Shown in pieces: positions 54,616 through 63,059 of a stretch of 64,000 bases of DNA (its first letter is position 1; the number at the start of each line of letters is the position of its first letter). A program made the translations under genes and the position numbers. The notes below the pieces were generated by a model that had not been told where the DNA came from, did not search any database, and saw only the letters and a program-made list of their open reading frames with translations. The stretch spans positions 1 through 64,000 of the forward strand of contig NZ_JPEO01000002.1 of NCBI RefSeq assembly GCF_000753795.1, given 5' to 3'. The DNA is from Shewanella mangrovi. GTDB taxonomy: Bacteria; Pseudomonadota; Gammaproteobacteria; Enterobacterales; Shewanellaceae.

Positions 54616-54929
54616 AAACTGCTCGATCCCCTTGTATTAGCTGACAACTATTATTAAATCCTTGTCATTGCCGAGCCTGAAAAACGTAATTTCGTATTCT
54701 ATCACAGAACTGCGAACTGGTAAGCTCTGTTTCCTCTCGAGCAATCGAAATATGACAGGTTCGACGAATTAATGAACAATTTGTAATTCAAAATCTTACC
54801 TAAGTTCAGCAAATAGTCGCTAACCTTTGCTGAACAGCGACAATGTGCTCGATGAAATTGTGGTTTTAGACTGGCAATTGCGCTGAATATTGAGGTTATA
54901 ATGGCGCCATATTAGTCGAGAGGAATCGA
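54616..54929. other. Divergent promoter region between gyrA and ubiG
   Basis: A 314-base region. A perfect -10 hexamer for ubiG is at 54897-54902; no good -35 was found at 16-18 bases. No other structure is evident. Confidence 0.5.
54897..54902 (+). promoter_or_regulatory. -10 element (TATAAT) before ubiG
   Basis: TATAAT matches the sigma-70 consensus, 27 bases before the GTG start, giving a short leader. The -35 is weak (GGCAAT or GCAATT). Confidence 0.5.
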
Positions 54930-55649
54930 GTGAGTTACATGTCCCAGAATGCCAATGTTGATCCGCAAGAGATTGCAAAGTTTGAAAGTATGGCGGCCGG
55001 ATGGTGGGATCCGCAAGGAGAGTTCAAACCACTGCACGAGCTGAATCCATTACGCCTTAACTATATCGATCTTAAATCGGGCGGGATTTTTCACAAGCAG
55101 GTATTAGACGTCGGTTGCGGTGGCGGTATTTTATCTGAAAGCATGGCGCGCATCGGTGCTAACGTCACCGGTTTAGATATGGGACATGAACCATTAGAAG
55201 TCGCTCGGCTGCATGCGTTAGAAAAAGGCGTCAGTATCGATTATCTGCAACAAACTGCTGAAGCGCACGCTGAAACACATCAAGCGGCGTATGATGTCGT
55301 CACTTGCATGGAAATGTTGGAGCATGTCCCTGAACCATTATCTGTGATTCGTGCATGCTGCGATATGGTGAAGCCCGAAGGCTGGGTATTTTTCTCAACC
55401 ATTAATCGCAATGTGATGTCATGGTTGCAAACCATTGTTGCGGCAGAATATGTGATGAAAATGCTGCCAGTAGGCACACATCAGCACGACAAATTTATTC
55501 GCCCTTCAGAGCTCATCGATATGGTAGAGCACACTGATTTGCATTGCCGCGATGCCATTGGCATCAAATACAATCCGCTCACTTCTGTGTTTGCTTACAC
55601 TAAAAATCTCGAAGTGAACTACATGATTGCCTGTCAAAAACTAGGATAG
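54930..55649 (+). CDS. ubiG: Ubiquinone O-methyltransferase UbiG
   Basis: A 239-residue SAM methyltransferase acting at two O-methylation steps of ubiquinone synthesis. The SAM loop is [40 protein letters not shown] at the start is typical of UbiG. GTG 54930 has AGAGGA seven bases upstream; the ATG at 54942 lacks one. The phosphatase gene starts 5 bases after its stop. Confidence 0.95.
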   Translation: MSYMSQNANVDPQEIAKFESMAAGWWDPQGEFKPLHELNPLRLNYIDLKSGGIFHKQVLDVGCGGGILSESMARIGANVTGLDMGHEPLEVARLHALEKGVSIDYLQQTAEAHAETHQAAYDVVTCMEMLEHVPEPLSVIRACCDMVKPEGWVFFSTINRNVMSWLQTIVAAEYVMKMLPVGTHQHDKFIRPSELIDMVEHTDLHCRDAIGIKYNPLTSVFAYTKNLEVNYMIACQKLG

Positions 55650-55654
55650 CACCT

Positions 55655-56320
55655 ATGCCGTTGCCGCCAACCAAAGGGATGTTGTTTGATTTAGACGGCA
55701 CGTTAGTGGATACCGCGCCTGATTTAATTCAGGCGTTGTATCGCGCGCTTGACCAATACAAGCTGCCCTGCCTCGCTGATGAACATTACCTCACCTCTGT
55801 TGCCTCCCATGGCTCGCTAGGATTAGCCAAAGCAGCTCAGCCTGGACTTGCTCCAGAAGAAACTGAAAAGTTGCGGCTGGCACTACTTCACCATTATGAA
55901 GATGTGAATGGTGATTGCGCCACACTATTTGATGGCATAGCCGAACTGCTTGATGTTGCAGCGAGCAAGCACATCAAGGTTGGCGTTGTGACCAATAAGC
56001 CTGCGCGTTTTACTCGGCCACTACTGACCAAGTTGGGTGTCACCGACATAATGCACAGCATCGTCAGCGCCGATACAACCTTGTATCGCAAGCCTGATAT
56101 TCAGCCGATGCGACTTGCCGCTAGTCAACTCGCGCTTTCACCGCCGCAAATCCTTTATTTAGGGGATGCCGAACGCGATATTATTGCCGCTCGTAATGCC
56201 GAGATGCCGAGCATTGTCGCCTTATGGGGATATTTGTCAGACCATGACGCTCCTTCGAGTTGGGGAGCCGATCTACAACTGGCGCAGCCAACAGATGTGG
56301 TGGAAATTCTGCTCAGCTAA
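55655..56320 (+). CDS. HAD phosphatase, Gph or MupP type
   Basis: A 221-residue HAD hydrolase: nucleophile Asp in LFDLDGTLVDTAPD, VTNKPARF motif, and LGDAERDIIAARNAEM with the metal Asp. It is usually annotated phosphoglycolate phosphatase, but its position directly after ubiG is that of mupP, the N-acetylmuramate-6-phosphate phosphatase of Pseudomonas cell-wall recycling. Sequence alone does not decide. It is probably co-transcribed with ubiG. Confidence 0.8.
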   Translation: MPLPPTKGMLFDLDGTLVDTAPDLIQALYRALDQYKLPCLADEHYLTSVASHGSLGLAKAAQPGLAPEETEKLRLALLHHYEDVNGDCATLFDGIAELLDVAASKHIKVGVVTNKPARFTRPLLTKLGVTDIMHSIVSADTTLYRKPDIQPMRLAASQLALSPPQILYLGDAERDIIAARNAEMPSIVALWGYLSDHDAPSSWGADLQLAQPTDVVEILLS

Positions 56321-56480
56321 ATGATCATTTTCGGCGTCAGGATCGGCGTACGATCCTGTCACATTTGCTGCTTATTTTGGCGATCAAAAAGTTTTTGTCT
56401 AACCGGGCAATTTTCGACCATCAACCGCAATCCCGCGTATTGACGGGGCTTGGTCAATGTGAGAGGAAAGCAGTGCCAAG

Positions 56481-56489
56481 ATATCCACA
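56481..56489 (+). promoter_or_regulatory. DnaA-box-like site upstream of nrdA
   Basis: ATATCCACA differs from the DnaA box TTATCCACA at one base. A second weaker element, ATATGCGCT, follows at 56492, echoing the paired DnaA boxes of E. coli nrdA. Confidence 0.5.
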
Positions 56490-56537
56490 AGATATGCGCT
56501 TTTTTACCCCTTGCAAATCCCCTTCAACCTCATTATC

Positions 56538-56551
56538 TTGATGTATATCAA
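56538..56551. promoter_or_regulatory. Perfect FNR/EtrA box upstream of nrdA
   Basis: TTGATGTATATCAA matches TTGAT-N4-ATCAA at all ten fixed positions. It lies 183 bases before the nrdA start and 5 bases from the NrdR-type palindrome. Confidence 0.75.
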
Positions 56552-56556
56552 ACAAA

Positions 56557-56578
56557 GACACACCATATATAGTGTGTC
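56557..56578. promoter_or_regulatory. NrdR-type box upstream of nrdA
   Basis: GACACAC and GTGTGTC flank CATATATA, containing ACACCATATATAGTGT (56560-56575), a close match to the NrdR consensus. A weaker second copy, ACACAAGTAGTAGACA (56593-56608), lies 33 bases on; NrdR sites usually come in pairs about 31-32 bases apart. Confidence 0.7.
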
Positions 56579-56734
56579 GCCGATAAGCACACACACAAGT
56601 AGTAGACAAGTGTTGCGCTGGTAGCGAATACAGTAAACAGGCAATTTAAAGGCCTGTTGAAGACGTTTTGTTTTACATCGGAAGTTAGATGGATTCCTCC
56701 ATCATTATAAGAAAATTGACCAGGGCTAGACTCC

Positions 56735-59023
56735 ATGAATAGCAATATGACAGTGACCAAGCGCAGTGGCGCACGTGAAGCAATCGATCTGGATAAGATC
56801 CACCGCGTAATCACTTGGGCGGCTGAAGACCTCTCTAACGTATCAGTTTCTGAAGTTGAACTTCGTTCACATCTGCAGTTTTTCGATGGCATTCCAACAG
56901 AAGCTATCCACGAAACCATTATCAAAGCTGCAGCCGATCTTATATCGCCAGAGTCTCCTGATTATCAGTTTTTAGCCGCGCGTCTGGCTATCTTTCATCT
57001 GCGTAAAAAAGCCTTTGGTCAATTCGAGCCACCCAAGTTACGTGAGCACGTGACCAAACTGGTTGAGCTGGGTAAATACGACAAACACATACTTGAAGAC
57101 TACTCTGCCGAAGAGTTGGATATTCTTGACAGCTATATCGATCACTGGCGCGATATGACCTTCTCTTATGCTGCGGTTAAGCAACTGGAAGGTAAATATC
57201 TAGTGCAAAACCGTGTGACACATGAAGTCTACGAAAGCGCACAGTTCCTATATATCTTAGTAGCGGCGTGTCTATTTGCTCGCTATCCACAAGAAACCCG
57301 TTTGCAATACATTCGTGACTTTTACGATGCGGTATCGACGTTCAAGATCTCACTGCCAACACCGATCATGGCGGGCGTACGCACCCCTACTCGTCAATTC
57401 AGCTCTTGCGTATTGATTGAAACGGGTGACAGCTTAGATTCTATCAACGCCACCTCATCTGCAATTGTAAAATATGTAAGCCAACGCGCTGGTATCGGTA
57501 TCAACGCTGGTCGTATCCGTGCGCTGGGCAGCCCAATCCGCGGCGGTGAAGCATTCCACACCGGTTGTATCCCGTTTTATAAACATTTCCAAACCGCGGT
57601 AAAATCATGCTCCCAAGGTGGCGTACGTGGTGGTGCAGCGACCCTGTTCTACCCAATGTGGCACTTGGAAGTTGAATCACTGCTGGTGCTGAAGAACAAC
57701 CGCGGTGTCGACGACAACCGTATCCGTCACTTGGACTACGGCGTACAAATCAACAAGCTGATGTATCAACGTTTGATCAAAGGCGAAAACATCACCCTGT
57801 TTAGCCCATCAGACGTACCCGGTTTGTACGACGCGTTCTTTGCTGATCAAGCTGAATTTGAACGTTTGTACGTGCAATATGAGCAAGACCCTGCGATTCG
57901 CAAACGTACACTGCGTGCGGTGGAACTGTTTTCACTGATGATGCAGGAGCGTGCGTCTACCGGTCGTATCTATATTCAAAACGTCGACCATTGTAATACC
58001 CACAGTCCGTTCAACCCACAGGTTGCACCTGTTCGCCAGTCAAACCTGTGCTTGGAAATCGCGCTGCCAACTAAGCCGCTCAATGATGTCAACGACCCTA
58101 ACGGCGAAATTGCATTGTGTACCTTGTCCGCACTGAACTTAGGTGCAATTTCAGACTTGAATGAAATTGAAGGCTTGTCGGACTTAGCCGTACGCGCATT
58201 AGACAGTTTGTTGGATTATCAAGATTATCCAATCCCTGCAGCGCAAACAGCGTCGATGAACCGCCGCACACTGGGGATTGGTGTGATTAACTTTGCTAAC
58301 TATTTAGCGAAGCATGGTGTGAAATATTCTGATGGCAGTGGCAATAACCTGACCCACAAGACGTTTGAAGCTATTCAGTACTATCTACTGAAAGCGTCAA
58401 TGAAGTTGGCTAAAGAACAAGGCGCTTGTCCACTATTTAACGAGACCACATACGCGCAGGGTATTTTGCCAATCGACACCTACAAACGCGATTTGGACAA
58501 AATCTGTTCTGAACCATTGCACATGGATTGGGAGCAACTGCGTAGCGACATTAAAGAATACGGTCTGCGTAACTCTACGCTGTCAGCGTTGATGCCATCT
58601 GAGACTTCGTCGCAGATTTCGAACGCAACCAATGGTATTGAACCACCACGTGGTCTTATCAGCGTTAAAGCGTCAAAAGATGGCCAACTGAAACAAGTGG
58701 TACCGGATTTTGAACAGCTACGTGAAAACTACGAACTGCTGTGGCAGATGCCAACGAATGACGGCTATCTGCAATTAGTGGGCATTATGCAGAAATTTAT
58801 CGACCAGTCGATCTCTGCGAACACCAACTATGACCCTTCTAAGCATGAAAGTGGCAAAGTACCGATGCAGCTGTTGCTGAAAGATCTGTTAACTGCCTAC
58901 AAGCTTGGCGTGAAGACGCTGTATTACCATAACACCCGCGACGGTGCGTCAGACAAACATGATGACTTTGCCGCAGTCGAGAAAGAAGACGACGGCTGTG
59001 CCGGCGGTGCATGTAAGATTTAA
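56735..59023 (+). CDS. nrdA: Ribonucleotide reductase class Ia, alpha subunit
   Basis: A 762-residue catalytic subunit making deoxynucleotides. An N-terminal ATP-cone (about 5-95, VTKRSGAREAIDLDKIHRV) gives dATP control. Active-site cysteines are in RQFSSCVLIETGD and SNLCLEIALPT, and the C-terminal pair is in DDGCAGGACKI. Length matches E. coli NrdA (761). nrdB and yfaE follow. Confidence 0.98.
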   Translation: MNSNMTVTKRSGAREAIDLDKIHRVITWAAEDLSNVSVSEVELRSHLQFFDGIPTEAIHETIIKAAADLISPESPDYQFLAARLAIFHLRKKAFGQFEPPKLREHVTKLVELGKYDKHILEDYSAEELDILDSYIDHWRDMTFSYAAVKQLEGKYLVQNRVTHEVYESAQFLYILVAACLFARYPQETRLQYIRDFYDAVSTFKISLPTPIMAGVRTPTRQFSSCVLIETGDSLDSINATSSAIVKYVSQRAGIGINAGRIRALGSPIRGGEAFHTGCIPFYKHFQTAVKSCSQGGVRGGAATLFYPMWHLEVESLLVLKNNRGVDDNRIRHLDYGVQINKLMYQRLIKGENITLFSPSDVPGLYDAFFADQAEFERLYVQYEQDPAIRKRTLRAVELFSLMMQERASTGRIYIQNVDHCNTHSPFNPQVAPVRQSNLCLEIALPTKPLNDVNDPNGEIALCTLSALNLGAISDLNEIEGLSDLAVRALDSLLDYQDYPIPAAQTASMNRRTLGIGVINFANYLAKHGVKYSDGSGNNLTHKTFEAIQYYLLKASMKLAKEQGACPLFNETTYAQGILPIDTYKRDLDKICSEPLHMDWEQLRSDIKEYGLRNSTLSALMPSETSSQISNATNGIEPPRGLISVKASKDGQLKQVVPDFEQLRENYELLWQMPTNDGYLQLVGIMQKFIDQSISANTNYDPSKHESGKVPMQLLLKDLLTAYKLGVKTLYYHNTRDGASDKHDDFAAVEKEDDGCAGGACKI

Positions 59024-59039
59024 TTAGTAAGTAACTCAT

Positions 59040-59058
59040 CGGGGCCAAATTGGCCCCG
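59040..59058 (+). other. GC-rich hairpin between nrdA and nrdB
   Basis: CGGGGCCA-AAT-TGGCCCCG, perfect eight-base arms, without a following T tract. It lies 20 bases before nrdB and may affect transcript stability or the ratio of the two subunits. Confidence 0.6.
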
Positions 59059-59078
59059 ACTGTTTGGATGAATGGACT

Positions 59079-60209
59079 ATGGCTTATTCGATTTTCTGTC
59101 AAACGCCGAACGATGCTACCCGCGAACCAATGTTTTTTGGTCAGGCGGTTAACGTAGCGCGTTACGACCAACAAAAATATGAAGTGTTTGAAAAGCTGAT
59201 TGAAAAACAGCTGTCTTTCTTCTGGCGCCCAGAAGAAGTGGATGTTTCCCGCGATAAAATTGACTTTGCATCGTTACCTGAGCACGAAAAGCACATCTTT
59301 TTATCGAACCTCAAGTACCAAACACTTTTGGATTCGATTCAAGGTCGCTCACCTAACGTGGCGTTCCTGCCGCTGGTATCGTTGCCGGAGCTGGAAACCT
59401 GGATCGAAACCTGGTCGTTCTCAGAAACCATCCACAGTCGCTCATACACGCACATCATTCGCAATATCGTGAATAATCCATCTGAAGTGTTCGACGATAT
59501 CGTGGTGAATACTGAGATCCTCAAGCGTGCTGGTGATATCGCCAACTACTACGACCGTTTGATTAATATGACGCAGTATTATCACCTGCATGGTGAAGGT
59601 ACGCTGTCGTTCAACGGCGAAGAGGTCACGGTAACATTGCGTGAACTGAAAAAGGCACTGTACCTGTGCATGATGTCGGTAAACGCGCTGGAAGCAATTC
59701 GCTTTTATGTCAGTTTTGCCTGTTCATTTGCCTTTGCCGAACGCAAGCTGATGGAAGGCAACGCGAAAATCATCCGCTTAATTGCCCGCGATGAAGCGCT
59801 GCATTTGAATTCAACCCAGCACATTATCAACTTAATGCAAGCTGGCCGTGATGATCCTGAGATGGGCGAAATCACCAAAGAATGCGAGCAAGAAGCTTAC
59901 GATATTTTCTATCGCGCCGCCGAACAGGAAAAAGCGTGGGCTCAATATCTGTTCAGAGATGGTTCAATGATCGGCTTGAACGAAGCAATTCTGTGCCACT
60001 ACGTTGAGTACATCACTAATGAACGGATGAAATCGGTCAACTTAGCGGTTCCATATCAAGAGCGCAGTAACCCGTTACCGTGGATGAAGAACTGGCTGGA
60101 AAGTGATTCAGTCCAAGTCGCACCACAGGAAGTGGAAGTGTCTTCTTATCTGGTAGGCCAAATTGATTCGGCCGTTGATGAAAATGAGTTCTCCGACTTT
60201 GATCTTTAA
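59079..60209 (+). CDS. nrdB: Ribonucleotide reductase class Ia, beta subunit
   Basis: A 376-residue di-iron, tyrosyl-radical subunit, the same length as E. coli NrdB. Metal ligands are in [15 protein letters not shown] and [13 protein letters not shown], with the radical Tyr in [10 protein letters not shown] (the first or second Tyr, by alignment). ATG 59079 ([10 protein letters not shown]) matches the family start; a TTG five codons earlier was rejected. The last residues overlap yfaE. Confidence 0.97.
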   Translation: MAYSIFCQTPNDATREPMFFGQAVNVARYDQQKYEVFEKLIEKQLSFFWRPEEVDVSRDKIDFASLPEHEKHIFLSNLKYQTLLDSIQGRSPNVAFLPLVSLPELETWIETWSFSETIHSRSYTHIIRNIVNNPSEVFDDIVVNTEILKRAGDIANYYDRLINMTQYYHLHGEGTLSFNGEEVTVTLRELKKALYLCMMSVNALEAIRFYVSFACSFAFAERKLMEGNAKIIRLIARDEALHLNSTQHIINLMQAGRDDPEMGEITKECEQEAYDIFYRAAEQEKAWAQYLFRDGSMIGLNEAILCHYVEYITNERMKSVNLAVPYQERSNPLPWMKNWLESDSVQVAPQEVEVSSYLVGQIDSAVDENEFSDFDL

Positions 60210-60519
60210 AAAGCGCCCGATTGTTTATCTGCAAGGTGAACCGCTGCTGCTATGGAATTGGCAGCAGGAGCAACGCACGTTGCTAGAGATCCTTGAAGAT
60301 AAAAAAGTGCGTATTTTCTCCGAGTGCCGCAGTGGTTTCTGCGGCGCTTGCCGCACCAAAATTCGTAGTGGCTCGGTACGTTATGTTACCGAACCGTTGG
60401 CTGCGTTAGCTGCCGACGAATGCTTGCCCTGCTGTTGTGTTCCAAATGAAGATCTCGATCTGGAACTCTCCAGTGACGGCGCAAACATGCCGCCAGTTTA
60501 CCAACACAGCTACGGTTGA
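60178..60519 (+). CDS. yfaE: 2Fe-2S ferredoxin YfaE
   Basis: A plant-type 2Fe-2S ferredoxin of about 113 residues that reloads the NrdB di-iron centre. Ligands: C-x4-C-x2-C in [14 protein letters not shown] and a later Cys in CLPCCC. ATG 60178 overlaps nrdB by 32 bases; the next ATG at 60184 is possible, and neither has a clear ribosome site, so translation is probably coupled to nrdB. Confidence 0.92.
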   Translation: MKMSSPTLIFKKRPIVYLQGEPLLLWNWQQEQRTLLEILEDKKVRIFSECRSGFCGACRTKIRSGSVRYVTEPLAALAADECLPCCCVPNEDLDLELSSDGANMPPVYQHSYG

Positions 60520-60587
60520 TTAGCTCGCACACATCGTCGGTCTAGACGGTCGCTGCGATAACAAGGAATGTTATTTTTGCTCGTTGT

Positions 60588-61835
60588 ATGAAGGATTCAA
60601 TAACACCGTTTACCAGTTTATACGCGGCATTCGATCGGTTTCCCCTGCCCAAAGGTGCCTCAACTCATATTCAACAAATGGCAACCACCCTGTTTCAATA
60701 CAGCGGTGATGGCTTGTTATATGTCGCAGGAGATGATGGTGTTGCCCCTTTCGCCCAAGAAGTCCTTGGCGACGTCGTTGTCACCTTGTTACGCAGCAAC
60801 ACCGCAGGACTGCCGCAAAATGTGTTACTCCGCGCCATGGCTTACGCAGATCAATTGCGCGTATTGCTACATCGCTATGGCCACCAGCTCAATATCGCGC
60901 ATTTCCGCGATCCATGGGCTGGAGTGCCCCTTATCGATTTTAAACAATCGCAGCGCACGTCACTAAAACTGGTTTATGAAGTCAACGCTTTACCGAGTAT
61001 CGAACTGCCAATCCATCTGTCGCTTTCCGCTAGCACCTTAGCGCGCATAAAACACTGGGAACAACGCTGTTTAGACAGTGCCGATATTATAGTGACGCCA
61101 TCTCGACTGACCAAAGCACGACTTGAACGTCTCACGAACACTCCGGTGTACTATCTACCAAATGGCGCCACTGTTGCTTCAGCACAAGAGCTCAGTAACC
61201 ATCCACAAAGCAACATCCCGTCACTCATCTACTTTGGCGGCGCACAACGCTGGCAGGGACTACACACGTTGCTGCAAGCGCTCGTTATTGTTCGACGGCA
61301 GCTGCCGATGAAGTTAGTCATGTGCTTGTCGTTAGATAATCGCCATGCAAAGCAACTTAAACAACAAATTAGGGCTTTGCAGCTTGACGATTGTATTGAA
61401 CTTTACTTTGGATTATCGCAAGCACAACTAAGAAGCAAAATTATTCAAGCAACCGCATCCATAGCGCCACTTGCCGCCTGTGAACGCAACATGCTGCAAG
61501 GTTGTTGCCCTTTGAAAATAATTGAATCAATGGCCTGTGGTACAGCGGTAATTGCATCGGACATTCCGGTCGTACATGAATTGCTCCGCCACAATCAACA
61601 TGGCCTGTTAGTGCCGCCAGCTCGTCCATCGGTTTTAGCACGCGCTTGCATCGAGCTACTGACACAACCTGATTTTGCGGCCCAACTTGGACGAGCGGGC
61701 AAACAGCATATCGCGCAGTATTTTCAATGGCACTCCATTAACCAGCAACTACAACAGCTCTATCAACAATTAGCTTCACCTCATTCATCTTTAACAAGGA
61801 CTCAAAATGAATGCCTCCTCAGTGAACCTGTTTAA
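60588..61835 (+). CDS. GT4-type glycosyltransferase
   Basis: A 415-residue GT-B fold enzyme. The N-terminal LPKGASTHIQQMA resembles the acceptor-side Gly loop; the C-terminal part has SLIYFGGAQRWQGL and the E-x7-E nucleotide-sugar motif region IIESMACGTAVIASDIPVV. No membrane segment or signal is seen, so it should work in the cytoplasm. Sugar and acceptor are unknown. Its last 29 bases overlap the next gene. A weak AAGGA lies about 20 bases before ATG 60588. Confidence 0.82.
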   Translation: MKDSITPFTSLYAAFDRFPLPKGASTHIQQMATTLFQYSGDGLLYVAGDDGVAPFAQEVLGDVVVTLLRSNTAGLPQNVLLRAMAYADQLRVLLHRYGHQLNIAHFRDPWAGVPLIDFKQSQRTSLKLVYEVNALPSIELPIHLSLSASTLARIKHWEQRCLDSADIIVTPSRLTKARLERLTNTPVYYLPNGATVASAQELSNHPQSNIPSLIYFGGAQRWQGLHTLLQALVIVRRQLPMKLVMCLSLDNRHAKQLKQQIRALQLDDCIELYFGLSQAQLRSKIIQATASIAPLAACERNMLQGCCPLKIIESMACGTAVIASDIPVVHELLRHNQHGLLVPPARPSVLARACIELLTQPDFAAQLGRAGKQHIAQYFQWHSINQQLQQLYQQLASPHSSLTRTQNECLLSEPV

Positions 61836-62685
61836 CGTTGAGGGACGTTACCGCGCCTTAAAAAAGTTACATGCCAGCCTTACAGATGAGGAGCGACGCT
61901 TTGTCCGCACTCAACAGCTTGATGCGGGCCATTCGGCCGCCTACTGGCAAAAATTCTTCCAGCGGTTAATTCAGCTCGATGTATTGGGCTCTGAATTGCG
62001 GCGCTTTTATCGCAAGCAGCGTACATGGCTGATTGTGCTCAATATCCTCGGAGTATTTTTTCTGGCTGGCCTAGGTTATACGTCGTTAATGTTGCTGTTA
62101 TTTGTCGCACTACTCTATAGCTGGATACGCCTGAAATACTGTCGCCTTATGGATGTTGATAACAGTGTGCGTACTGGCCTAGTGAAACTATTTCAGGTGT
62201 TGGCGCTGGAAACCCGCTTTATTAAGCTAAAGCTCGATCTTCGCCCCACTACTGCGCGTCAGGTAAGCCGCAGACGCCAACCTGACAGTCGTACTACGCT
62301 CGAATTTTTTGATATTCCACTGTTACAACTAAGAGCACAATTTAAAGATGGCAATCAGGTATCCATGCGCATCGATGATGTGCTCTGCAAGCGCACCTGC
62401 AAGAAGATTAGTCGTAGTGGTCGACGCAAGACCAAGATTAAATACAAAGGCAGACGCAATATTCGTGTCAGCCTGAATTTAAATGATGCTCGATACATTA
62501 AACGCAACGGCAAGCTGGCAGCAGATAGCAAATGTGTCACTCAACATGGACAGCAAAAAATCGTGACCCAATTCAAACTGAAATATGACGGCGAGACTAA
62601 GTATGTTGACGCAGAAAACCTACTCAAAACTGTCGCTAAAGCTTATCAACAAACCAAAGTTAAGACATTCGGAGCAGCTGCATGA
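61807..62685 (+). CDS. Membrane protein with basic C-terminal domain, unknown
   Basis: A 292-residue protein. A charged helical N-terminus (1-70) is followed by a hydrophobic hairpin (about 74-107), then a soluble domain with a very basic patch around CKRTCKKISRSGRRKTKIKY (about 198-217). I recognise no family. AAGGAC precedes ATG 61807. It overlaps the glycosyltransferase upstream by 29 bases and the zinc protein downstream by 4 bases, so the genes are translated together. Confidence 0.75.
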   Translation: MNASSVNLFNVEGRYRALKKLHASLTDEERRFVRTQQLDAGHSAAYWQKFFQRLIQLDVLGSELRRFYRKQRTWLIVLNILGVFFLAGLGYTSLMLLLFVALLYSWIRLKYCRLMDVDNSVRTGLVKLFQVLALETRFIKLKLDLRPTTARQVSRRRQPDSRTTLEFFDIPLLQLRAQFKDGNQVSMRIDDVLCKRTCKKISRSGRRKTKIKYKGRRNIRVSLNLNDARYIKRNGKLAADSKCVTQHGQQKIVTQFKLKYDGETKYVDAENLLKTVAKAYQQTKVKTFGAAA

Positions 62686-63059
62686 GCCACTGTGAATTGA
62701 AGTATGGTTTTTTCACTATGGCTGATTGCCAAAACCCGGCTATTGCCACCTGCTCAGAATGTCAAAAGTCGGTCTGTCGCGAGCATTGGAATGAACAGCA
62801 ATCAATATGTTTGTCTTGCGCGGCACAACACATTGCTCCCGAAAGCACGAATGCACTTTCCCAAGGTGCGGATAACTACAACGGATTTGGTATGAAACAA
62901 TTCTATTTTACTCAGGATTGGTATCAAACCCATAGAACCCATGGCAGCTATACCGGTGAGTTCACTGATGCTGATTACGCCGCGTTTGATTTACCTTTAG
63001 TCGATGAAGAAGAGATGAGTGCGGAAGACTATCAATACCGGGATATCTATGACAGCTAA
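62682..63059 (+). CDS. Small protein with B-box-like zinc motif
   Basis: A 125-residue protein. Residues 16-46 show C-x7-C-x2-C-x4-C-x2-H-x7-C-x2-C (CQNPAIATCSEC, KSVCREHW, SICLSC), like the B-box-type zinc ribbon found in some bacterial proteins. The rest is acidic and aromatic, ending EEMSAEDYQYRDIYDS. ATG 62682 overlaps the previous stop as ATGA. The next glycosyltransferase starts inside its last codons. Function unknown; a partner or scaffold role is a guess. Confidence 0.75.
   Translation: MSHCELKYGFFTMADCQNPAIATCSECQKSVCREHWNEQQSICLSCAAQHIAPESTNALSQGADNYNGFGMKQFYFTQDWYQTHRTHGSYTGEFTDADYAAFDLPLVDEEEMSAEDYQYRDIYDS

Larger units (their letters stand above)
56321..56734. promoter_or_regulatory. 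Upstream region of nrdA with stacked regulatory sites
   Basis: A 414-base region. After a hairpin AGGATCG/CGATCCT (56339-56357) following the phosphatase gene, it holds in order a DnaA-box-like site, a perfect FNR box and an NrdR-type palindrome, each listed separately. The arrangement of DnaA box followed by a CTATATATAG-like site recalls the E. coli nrdA promoter. Confidence 0.65.
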
